From JBMZCV01 sp049613665 (lineage in GTDB: Bacteria > Bacteroidota > Bacteroidia > Chitinophagales > UBA2359): a stretch of DNA of 32,839 bases. Each line of letters starts with the position of its first letter. Positions within the stretch are counted from its first letter, which is position 1. This document shows, one piece after another, positions 21,446-30,500 of the stretch. The notes under the pieces were generated by a model. It was not told the DNA's origin. It saw only the letters and a program-made list of their open reading frames with translations, and searched no databases. Made by a program: the position numbers and the translations under genes. Where the stretch lies: positions 1-32,839 of the forward strand of contig JBMZCV010000042.1 in assembly GCA_049613665.1 (NCBI GenBank). The letters are read 5' to 3'.

Positions 21446-24337
21446 ATGTTTAAAATTCTAAAAACCAAAGCTTTTTTATTATTACTATTGTCTCTTTTTT
21501 TTATTCAAACCGAAACACAAGCATTTCATATTGTAGGTGGCGAAATGACTTATCGTTGCACAGGCCTCGACAACTATGAAGTGCATCTTTTTGTCTATCG
21601 TGATTGCCACGGCGAAGGTGCACCTTTTGATAATCCTGCTTACCTTTTTGTTTTTGATGAAAGTGGTAGCTTATATGCAAAAGTAGAAATGCCTTTGGGA
21701 GAAATCGAAACCGTGCAACCACCTACCGATATTTGCGTGGAAACTTTGCCTTTGGTTTGTGTCGAAAAAACAGAATATATTGCAAATGGCAATTTGCCAG
21801 CCGAAAATGGCCCTTACACTTTAGTATATCAGCGATATAGCCGAAACAGCACCGTTGTCAATATTTTTGCACCCGAACAAACAGGTTCTTCTTATACAAG
21901 TGTGATTCCGACAACAGATTTGGCGATTTGCAATAGCTCACCTGTTTTCAACAATTTTCCTCCTACTGTTATTTGTGTCAACTCACCTATATTTATTAAT
22001 CAATCTGCTACCGATATAGATGGCGATTCGTTGGTTTACGAATTGTGCGACCCACTTATTGGCGGTAGCGATGCTTGCCCACAGCCTGGAGATAGCATAA
22101 ATTGTTCGCCAGCTTTTTTGCCAGCCAATCCACCACCTTATGCTACGGTAGATTGGCGGTCGCCTTATAGTGCTTCAAATCCACTTGGAGGAGAGCCGCA
22201 AGTTACCATTGATTTAGAAACAGGACTTTTGACAGGAACGCCAACAGAGTTAGGGCAGTTTGTGGTAGGTATTTGCGTAACAGAATATAGAGATGGTGTA
22301 GAAATAAATTCTATTAGAAGAGATTTTCAGTTTAATGTGACAGATTGTGTGAGTGTTTTTGCAGCCGTTCAGTCAGATGAAGTGACTGCAAATGGTGAAT
22401 TTGTTTTAGATGATTGTAGTGCCTATGAAATTCAATTTATCAATACAAGTGTGGGAGCAATAGCCTATTTATGGGACTTTGGCGATCCTACTGTTACAAA
22501 TGACTTTTCTAATTTGACCGACCCTTTTTATGAATATCCAGATACAGGAACATATGTTGCTACTTTGATTGCCGATACAGGTTTTGACAATTGTGTAGAT
22601 ACTGCCAAAATTATTGTGAAAGTATATCCCATTTTAAACAATGATTTTACTTATGAAGCAACTTGCTCTAATGAACCTGTTTTTTTTACAGATGTTTCTA
22701 CTACGACTTATGGCGAAATTGATTCGTGGTTCTGGCTTTTTGCCAATGGCGATATAAGTACAGAGCAAAACCCTTCTGCGAACTTACAGGGAAATGAACA
22801 AGATGTAATTTTGACAACTACCACAACATTAGGTTGTGAATTGACGACAACACACGAAATTGTTGTGCCACCGTCGCCCTACGCTACCTTTTCGACTACT
22901 TTGCGATGTCCGCAACTACCTATTGATTTTTTTGATGAAACATTTTCTTATGGCTCAGAAATTATTTCATGGAATTGGAATTTCGGCAATCCGAGTTTGC
23001 CTGATAATACAAGCACACTCCAAAATCCAACACACACTTATGGACAAGCAGGCGATTATACCGTGACTTTGAGTATGGAAACAGAAGATAACTGCACGAG
23101 TACCTTCACTGAAACCATTACGATTTTTCCTAATTTTTTGGCAGATGCTGGCCAAGACCTCGAAATATGTTATGGCGATTCTATTGTTCTTTCGGCAAGC
23201 GATGAGTTCGATTGGTTTTTGTATGAATGGTCTCCTACCGAAAATATGAATGACTCAACGAGTCGTACACCTATGGTTAGTCCAACGGAAACAACCATTT
23301 ATACTGTTACGATTTCAGACCCAAATGGCTGTATGGAAATAGACGAAATGACGGTTTTGGTCAATCCTTTGCCAGCGATAAGTGTCCCAGATAATCAAGC
23401 TATTTGTTTAGGCGACACCATTGATTTGGTTGGCGTTATTGGCAATGAAGCTGTTAGTTTCGAGTGGATAGGCGAAAGCATTATCGAAAGCAATGAGGAA
23501 ATGATACTTGTTGCACCAACCGAAAATACCACTTATACACTTATAGCTACTGATTTGAAAGGCTGTATCAATGAAGCAAGCGTCGATATGGAAGTGATAT
23601 TTCCTGTTTCGACACAAACAGATAGCGATGTTTCGATATGTTATGGCGATTCTGTGCAACTCAATGCTTCAGGAGCAGTAAATTATCGTTGGCTACCAAA
23701 TGTCAATTTGAGCGATGCTAATATCAGCAACCCAATTGCTTTTCCTACCGAAACGACTAGCTATATCGTAGAAGCTTACAACGATTGTTTCAATGATTTT
23801 GATACCATAACTATTACTGTTTTGCAATTGCCAGAAGTAGATGCAGGCGAAAATATGACACTCAATGTAGGTGAAACTGCTGAACTCAATGGTTTGGGTA
23901 CAAACATATTGGAATGGTCCCCAACAAATGGTTTGAGTGATGCAAATATTGCCAATCCAATAGCCTCGCCACTCGAATCAGTCATTTATACCTTATATAC
24001 GACAGATTCTTTTGGTTGCAAAAATAGCGATACCATGAGCATTGAAGTGACCCGTTTTTTCGATGCCATTTTGCCAAATGCTTTTTCGCCAAATGACGAT
24101 AATATAAATGATGTATTTAGTATTTTTGCACAAAGAGGCTTAAAAGAGTTGCAACATTTTAGCGTTTATAATCGCTGGGGAAAACCCGTTTTTGAAACGA
24201 AAGATTTTGCAGAAGGCTGGAATGGACAGCTAAAAGGGTTAGATTTGGAAGTAGGCGTTTATGTATATCATATCAAAGCCACCACTTTTTTAGATACGGA
24301 ATATGAGAAAAAAGGAAATGTAACCTTAATAAGATAG
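21446..24337 (+). CDS. PKD-repeat surface protein with gliding-motility-type (CHU_C) T9SS sorting domain
   Basis: A 963-residue secreted protein. The signal peptide is MFKILKTKAFLLLLLSLFFI... with cleavage near 25-29 (TQAFHIVGGE). The N-terminal domain HIVGGEMTYRCTGLDNYEVH ... VYRDCHGEG is common at the start of large Bacteroidota adhesins. Three PKD domains follow at about 320-575 (YLWDFGDP, FWLFANGD, WNWNFGNP). Ig-like repeats of about 85-90 residues at 575-870 begin ICYGDSIVLSA, AICLGDTIDLV, ICYGDSVQLNA and LNVGETAELNG. The C-terminus (873-963) is ILPNAFSPNDDNINDVF ... VYNRWGKPVFE ... LEVGVYVYHIKA, a type B sorting domain for type IX secretion. The ATG at 21446 directly starts the signal peptide; the frame upstream comes from repeat copy J. 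Probably an adhesin. Confidence 0.93.
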   Translation: MFKILKTKAFLLLLLSLFFIQTETQAFHIVGGEMTYRCTGLDNYEVHLFVYRDCHGEGAPFDNPAYLFVFDESGSLYAKVEMPLGEIETVQPPTDICVETLPLVCVEKTEYIANGNLPAENGPYTLVYQRYSRNSTVVNIFAPEQTGSSYTSVIPTTDLAICNSSPVFNNFPPTVICVNSPIFINQSATDIDGDSLVYELCDPLIGGSDACPQPGDSINCSPAFLPANPPPYATVDWRSPYSASNPLGGEPQVTIDLETGLLTGTPTELGQFVVGICVTEYRDGVEINSIRRDFQFNVTDCVSVFAAVQSDEVTANGEFVLDDCSAYEIQFINTSVGAIAYLWDFGDPTVTNDFSNLTDPFYEYPDTGTYVATLIADTGFDNCVDTAKIIVKVYPILNNDFTYEATCSNEPVFFTDVSTTTYGEIDSWFWLFANGDISTEQNPSANLQGNEQDVILTTTTTLGCELTTTHEIVVPPSPYATFSTTLRCPQLPIDFFDETFSYGSEIISWNWNFGNPSLPDNTSTLQNPTHTYGQAGDYTVTLSMETEDNCTSTFTETITIFPNFLADAGQDLEICYGDSIVLSASDEFDWFLYEWSPTENMNDSTSRTPMVSPTETTIYTVTISDPNGCMEIDEMTVLVNPLPAISVPDNQAICLGDTIDLVGVIGNEAVSFEWIGESIIESNEEMILVAPTENTTYTLIATDLKGCINEASVDMEVIFPVSTQTDSDVSICYGDSVQLNASGAVNYRWLPNVNLSDANISNPIAFPTETTSYIVEAYNDCFNDFDTITITVLQLPEVDAGENMTLNVGETAELNGLGTNILEWSPTNGLSDANIANPIASPLESVIYTLYTTDSFGCKNSDTMSIEVTRFFDAILPNAFSPNDDNINDVFSIFAQRGLKELQHFSVYNRWGKPVFETKDFAEGWNGQLKGLDLEVGVYVYHIKATTFLDTEYEKKGNVTLIR

Positions 24338-24362
24338 AAAATTTCTTTTTTTGAAACAAATG

Positions 24363-24399
24363 AATCGGCAGCATGATAGTCATGCTGCCGATTTTTTTT
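24363..24399 (+). terminator. Intrinsic terminator
   Basis: A perfect 14-bp stem (AATCGGCAGCATGA / TCATGCTGCCGATT) with a 3-base loop and a T8 run. It starts 26 bases after the stop of the PKD protein gene. Confidence 0.92.
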
Positions 24400-24512
24400 G
24401 TAAAAACGAGTTTTGATTTATAGCTTTGGATTAAAAGAACTTTCATATTTTTTGTAATTGCCTTTTTTCATTTAGACATACTCTTTGCAACAGTAACTTT
24501 TATTGTTTTGAA

Positions 24513-25997
24513 TTAGGCATTTATGGGCTGATGCAAACTTTGTATTTGTGCCAATAACCATTTTTGGCCATAAAAAACAGCTTGTTTTTTTACATTTTTT
24601 TCTAAAAATACTAAGTCTTGCAAGCTCTCACTATTGTCAATGCTTTGATTTTGCTCAAATTGATACCAATTTCTCGAATTTTCTTGAATGAGCCGTAATA
24701 ATTGATTGAGAAATGTGACAAAACTTCGATACGAAGCGAGCTTATGAGCAGAAATGGTGCTTTTGTAATAATGTAGCAATCGACCAAAGCTATTGAGCAA
24801 ACTTTCGAGTAGTAAAATTTCCTTTATCTCATAATAGGTCTGTGCCAAAATTTGCTTTTGCGAAAGCTTATAATAAATGTCTTTACAAGCACTTTCCTGC
24901 AAAAGCTCGGTTACTTTATTATATTTTTTTTGATGAAAATAGAGATTTGCCCAATTGTAACAATAAACATCATCTTCATAAGCTTTTGGAATAATTTTAT
25001 TTTTGTGTTGTAAAATAAAATTTTCGCACCAGTCATATTTCTTCAATTTTACCGAAACCGTAACGATATTTTTGAAAATGCTATGCAACAAAAAACCTTC
25101 TTGATAAATAATTTTGTGTTTGAGCTGCTTAGTATAAAGGTCGAAAAGTTCTTCATGATACGCCGTAGCACTAAATAATTTTTTGACACTATTGGACAAA
25201 TACATATAAAATGAAGCTAGCCTTTCACGAGGTATATCTGTTGCATTTTCAGAAATATGATTTTTGAGTTCAAAATAATAAGACTTTTCAGAAGGGTTCA
25301 AAAGTAGTTGCAATATTTTTTTATAAGCAGCAATGATAGCATTACTCAAATGATTTTCTTGTTGCAAGTATTTAACAATTTCATCAAAAAAAGTATAATC
25401 ATATTTTACATTCACAGTACGTTGTCGGTTAAGCATTTCGCAAAACTGAAAAAGCTTGTTTTCCAAATAAAAAATATCAAAAGAAGTTGTTATAGCCTGC
25501 AAATTAGTGTCGCCTATTCTGTTATCTTGTTTGCTCAAATATTCATTATGTTCATTAGCCACTTGAAATATTTTGTAAGAGCGAGTTTCATCATACAAAT
25601 TGACTTTACATAGTTGTTTTTTTATGTTTTTTAAATTGCTTTCATAATGTGTATTTAAAAAATTATTGTTATAAAATTTTAATAACTGAAGTTGTTGGGA
25701 AAAATTATTAGTTGTTAATTCTCGATGCACCACAAATTGTTCGACAAGTTTAAACAGCTTAGAATTTAGTTTTATGAGTGCCGATTTATGGTTTTTGTTG
25801 TCGGCAAACACAAATTCTCCAGCATTTTCGTAGCTCAATTTCGTTTCGTCATAATTGGGAAAATATTGAGCAACATACTGAAATAGTCTTTGAATAGCGA
25901 GATTTTCATTAAAAAAAGGCGAATGTAGAAATTTGTATAATTGAGCCGTTTCTTTTTTAGAAAATAAGCGAAGTAACACGAGTAGTTTTTTATTCAT
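24513..25997 (-). CDS. Helical protein of unknown function (Bacteroidota family)
   Basis: A 494-residue, soluble, Lys-, Leu- and Tyr-rich protein without a signal peptide. It starts LRLFSKKETAQLYKFLHSPFFNENLAIQRLFQYV, a pattern I associate with a Bacteroidota family that often occurs in several paralogues (FL.SP.FN.N). The rest appears all-helical with TPR-like helix pairs (YCYNWANLYFHQKKYNKVTELL near 345-370). No catalytic motif is visible. A scaffold or protein-binding role is likely, but there is no functional evidence. The stop codon lies about 115 bases from the terminator of the convergent PKD gene. Confidence 0.75.
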   Translation of the reverse strand: MNKKLLVLLRLFSKKETAQLYKFLHSPFFNENLAIQRLFQYVAQYFPNYDETKLSYENAGEFVFADNKNHKSALIKLNSKLFKLVEQFVVHRELTTNNFSQQLQLLKFYNNNFLNTHYESNLKNIKKQLCKVNLYDETRSYKIFQVANEHNEYLSKQDNRIGDTNLQAITTSFDIFYLENKLFQFCEMLNRQRTVNVKYDYTFFDEIVKYLQQENHLSNAIIAAYKKILQLLLNPSEKSYYFELKNHISENATDIPRERLASFYMYLSNSVKKLFSATAYHEELFDLYTKQLKHKIIYQEGFLLHSIFKNIVTVSVKLKKYDWCENFILQHKNKIIPKAYEDDVYCYNWANLYFHQKKYNKVTELLQESACKDIYYKLSQKQILAQTYYEIKEILLLESLLNSFGRLLHYYKSTISAHKLASYRSFVTFLNQLLRLIQENSRNWYQFEQNQSIDNSESLQDLVFLEKNVKKQAVFYGQKWLLAQIQSLHQPINA

Positions 25998-26111
25998 AAT
26001 CTGGTAAATGTGTGGATATAAATTAGAGTTAATAAAAATAAATATAATAAAAAAAACAGATTTAAAATAAAATAACTTAATATTTTTTTATATTTCTTAA
26101 AATATGTACCT

Positions 26112-27245
26112 ATGTTAAAAATGCGAAACCTAAGCGTTTTATTGATAGCCATGCTTTTTAGTATCGCTAGTTTTGGGCAAGATTGTGTTGCTCCGTCCGA
26201 TTTACAGATTACCTTTTTTGGAGTAGATGCTGGAGGAAGTTTTATTACAAATTTAGAGGCATCTTCTACCGATGCTATTTTTTATGTAGCAGATTATTTT
26301 GTAGATGGTGTGTTTCAAAATAGTCAGGAGTCAAGCAGTCCACCAAATTTTTCTTTTTTTACTAATCCCGAAAATGTGGAATATAGTTTTACGATAAGTG
26401 CTATTTGTAGCGATGGTACAATATCGGAAGGCGTAACACTTATTTTAGATGCTACTGACCCAAGTACAGATTTTGACTGTCCTTTGCCAACCAATGTGAC
26501 GGTCGAATCAAGTACAGTAGCCGATAATAGCCTTGATATAGCTTGGAATATTTCAGATGGAACAGAAGGTGTTGTCATTGATTATTACAATGAATTAAAT
26601 GAATTGATTAGCAGTTTTTTGAGCGATGGAACAAATTATACCTTACTTTTGGACACGAGTATGTGTGTTCATCGTGTTGAAATATATACGAATTGTGGTG
26701 CTACACAGAGTCCTACTTATAGGTTTGTCATCACAACCGTAGATGATGTAAAAGGAAAAGTACCATATTGTTGTAATAATTTTTGGGAAATTGTAAATAA
26801 AAGCTGGATAATGCTTTGCACACATTCTCCACATGAGGAACTACCTGATATTGAAAAGAAGCGAAATTTCATAACTTATCTTGGAGCTCAATTTTATAGA
26901 AATAGATTTAAAACCGTCCATTTTCCTATTGTCGATACTTCTCTTGTTTGTCTTACATTAGATTTTACAAAAAATGTTTTTCAAGATATAAAAGAAGTCT
27001 CGCTTTATCCAAATCCTGTGGAAGATATGCTTTGTTTAAATTATTTGGTAGAAAAAACGGCTCACATATCCTTGAGTATTTTTGATATTAGTGGCAAAAA
27101 AGTTACAGATTTGCTAGTAGATGATTTGCAACACATCGGAGAGCAAGACCTAAAATTTAGTTTGCCTGATTTGTCTCTAGGTATTTATTTTGTGCAGCTA
27201 AATACAGGTTTGGAACAACAGAGTTTCAAATTTATAAAACAATAA
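26112..27245 (+). CDS. Secreted protein with T9SS type A sorting domain
   Basis: A 377-residue protein. The signal peptide is MRNLSVLLIAMLFSIASFGQ, so translation may start at 26112 (MLKMRN) or at the ATG at 26121. Two fibronectin-III-like segments follow (APSDLQITFFGVDAGGSF near 20-115; PLPTNVTVESSTVADNSLDI near 120-200). A Cys- and Trp-containing region of about 80 residues (VPYCCNNFWEIVNKSWIMLC) matches nothing I know. The C-terminus, from about 296, is VSLYPNPVEDMLCLNYL ... SIFDISGKKV ... LSLGIYFVQL, a type A sorting domain for export by T9SS and attachment or release at the surface. A terminator follows at 27267. Confidence 0.88.
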   Translation: MLKMRNLSVLLIAMLFSIASFGQDCVAPSDLQITFFGVDAGGSFITNLEASSTDAIFYVADYFVDGVFQNSQESSSPPNFSFFTNPENVEYSFTISAICSDGTISEGVTLILDATDPSTDFDCPLPTNVTVESSTVADNSLDIAWNISDGTEGVVIDYYNELNELISSFLSDGTNYTLLLDTSMCVHRVEIYTNCGATQSPTYRFVITTVDDVKGKVPYCCNNFWEIVNKSWIMLCTHSPHEELPDIEKKRNFITYLGAQFYRNRFKTVHFPIVDTSLVCLTLDFTKNVFQDIKEVSLYPNPVEDMLCLNYLVEKTAHISLSIFDISGKKVTDLLVDDLQHIGEQDLKFSLPDLSLGIYFVQLNTGLEQQSFKFIKQ

Positions 27246-27266
27246 ATAAAAAGCCATTTTCATTTC

Positions 27267-27303
27267 AAAAACCTTTCTTGCCTTTTGTGAGAAAGGTTTT
27301 TTT
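27267..27303 (+). terminator. Intrinsic terminator
   Basis: Stem AAAAACCTTTCT / AGAAAGGTTTTT with an 11-base loop and a T7 run, 22 bases after the stop of the T9SS cargo gene. Confidence 0.85.
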
Positions 27304-27381
27304 ATCGTTGAACCCTTTACTTTGTGAAAGCTTATTTAAATTTTGTGAATAAAATCTCAGGACTTTGTCATTTTTTTGTAA

Positions 27382-27412
27382 TTGTGTTTCTTTTCGCCTT
27401 CCTATATCTTTG
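27382..27412 (+). promoter_or_regulatory. Promoter TTG-N20-TATCTTTG
   Basis: TTG at 27382-27384, a 20-base spacer and TATCTTTG at 27405-27412 give a textbook Bacteroidota promoter. The start site would be near 27419, about 90 bases before the ATG at 27511. Confidence 0.75.
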
Positions 27413-27510
27413 TAGCATAACAAGTGCACAAGTTATAGGCGGTTTGCTGAAAAGCCTTGTTCTTTTATAGAACAAAAAAGAGTAAGCATCAAATTAAATG
27501 CAAAAATATC

Positions 27511-30500
27511 ATGCAAAATTTTCATTTAAATTTTATTATTTCGACAACACAAAAACTATTTCTTCGATTGTGCTATGTCTCGATTTTATTGCTGGTTAGT
27601 ATTTTTGATAGTTATGGACAACCTAATTGGGATTATGTAAATTTTCCAAGTTCAACTCAATATACCATATCAGAAGGCTCATGTATAGATGCTAATGATA
27701 ATATTTATACTTTAGAAAGAGCTCCAAGCAATTTTCATTATAGATTAGCAAAATATAATAATGGCTCAATGGTGGGAAGCCCACTTGCTATGCCATCAGG
27801 CGTATTATTTTCTCATATCACTTATAATCATATTACACATGATAATACAAATACTTATTTGGTAGGCGATAGCAATTTTACTGGCTTAATCTATTCTGTT
27901 GACCAAAATATGAGTAGCGTTGTCGTACTAGAACAAATAGCTATGACTGATGCTTTTATTGAGTTACAAGGAGTTACAGTCCATAATAACGAACTTTATG
28001 TAGTAGGCAACCTAAAAATTCTAGCAGCAGCAACAACCGCTACCGCAGACTTTGGTGATGGTTCTCCTTGGACAATTAGCCAAGCTACGAGCTTTGTAGC
28101 CAAATACTCGCTAACTTCAAATCAGTGGGTTTGGAAGAAAAAAATACTTGGTGGCAATCATGGTAGTGTAGAAGATGTTGCGATTGATATGAATAATAAT
28201 GTATATGTGACAGGGGAATTTAGAAATGCACTAACGGTTTATGATAATACAACAACACCTTATACTTTTACCAATAGTCAAGAGCATAATTACTTATTGC
28301 GTTTTGATAATAATGGTGGATTTGATGCGACTTGGGGAGTAAAACAAGAGATGGCAAGCGGCAATGAACATAGAACATTTGATGTTAAAATTGACCCTGA
28401 TGATAGTGCTGTTTATTATTTAGCTTCTGATAAAATAATGAAACATAGCACCGTAGGTTCAGGAAGTTTGCTTTGGACAAAACAACTGCAAACAGCCCTT
28501 CCTGGACTTCCTGAAATATATCAGATAGCACTTAATGACTGTGAAGAGCTATACGCCACAGGAACAACAGGAGGAGGAGATGTTTTGCAACTACATATTT
28601 GTGGAGGTACTTTTTTTGCTATCGGAATGAATAAATTAACAGGTGTCACTACTAATAATTGGGTGTCTAACTCAACCTCTTCGGAGTCAAGAGGCACGGC
28701 TGTTCTAACAGACTCTAACGATAAAGTTCATATTAGCGGTTGTTTTGGCAATGGAGCTTCTCCAGAATGCTACCAATCAATTGTTATTGATGTAAATCAT
28801 ATATCTACTACCAATCTTGGCACTTTTCTTGGCAGAATAGACGATATAGAACATAGTGATTGTTGTGTGCCTGAAGCAATAGCATCTTTCATAAATCCAC
28901 TTCGTGTCACTCAAATGGGTTCTTTCTATGGAGATATTGATGTAGCAGTATTCTGTGACGAATTATTTGTTGATGGCTCAAGTAGTGAATGTGAAAGTGG
29001 CTATTTTATTGGGTTAAGTGAATTTGATTTACAAACTTGGACAGATATAAATGTGCTACATGCTGCCTGGGTGACACCATCGACACAAGCACCTAATAAT
29101 ATCAATATAAAAAACTTTATACCTACTGGTTATCAATTTAAACCCAATACGGTTTACAACTTTAGATTAGCTGTTGGCAACCCCTGGGACGCAACCGATA
29201 TATGGTTTATGGTGGATTGTTGCTGCGACGACTTTGTAAGCATGATACTCAATACACCTATTGCGACTACTGTAAGTGGAACAACAGTGACATTTACTCC
29301 GCCAACAGGACTACAAACAAATGCTGATGTATATTGGGATTTTGATTGTAATGGAATAAACGACGCTGTTTCGCAAGGCAATGGAACAGTATCATGGACA
29401 TATCCTAGCCCTGGCAATTGCAATTATGTAGCATGTATGACAGCCGAAAATGATCAAAATACTGGCGATATTTGCCGAGCCAAACAAACTAAATTTGTTA
29501 CCATTAATGAAAATTGCGAATCTTGTTTATACTTCGATGGTTCAGATGGAGTAAGTGTACCAAGTTCTAATACTATATTAGATGGAATTGGAACTGATGA
29601 TTTTACTTTCGAAGCAAAAATAAAAGCAGGAGCAGCAGGACAAAATATACATCCGACTATTTTTTCTAATAAAATAGGTGCTTCTGGCGTTACCTTTTTC
29701 TTTCATAACCAATGGAGTGGTGCTGTAAACAAATTATTATGTGTTCAAATAGGTGGTCAAAACCATTTTATCCATGAAGTAGGAGGAGGCAATAATGGCA
29801 TAGACTTGTTTGATGATGTTTGTCATCATATAGCGGTTTCGAAATCTGGAACAATGTTGTCTTTTTATATTGATGGTGCTTTGATTGGAACAAAAAATAT
29901 ATCAAACGCTAATATAGCCACAGGAGGTAATGTCAGTATAGGCAATGATAGTTTCAATAATAATGGCTTTTTAGGCAATATTTCAGACCTTAGAATTTGG
30001 AATGTTGCACGCACCCAATCTGAAATAGAAGGCGATATGAATATGGCATTAAACGGAAGTGAAACAGGTTTGGTAGCTAATTGGCCTTTGAATGATGGAA
30101 CAGGACAAAATGTAGTTGAAAAAGCGAACAATCACAATGGTATATTAGGAACTAGCAATACTGTTGAAACAAACGACCCTGTTTGGGGTTATGACTGTTG
30201 CGAAACAGTTTGTGCTACTTGCAATCAAGATAATACTTGTTGCAAATGTGATGAAGAGTTTTATCATAATGTCAGTTTAGGATTTTCGTCTTTCTTCAAT
30301 GGTTTAACAGGCATTTTTACACCTATCGGCGATTTTGACCAAACTTGCGATAATATAGCGTGGATTTGGAATGATAATACACCAAATGACAACACGCTAG
30401 GCAATCAAAATATTACACATACTTTCCCTAATGATGGCATTTACAATGTATGTATGATAGTATATAGAGATATAGATCAAGATGGCGTTATTGATTGTGA

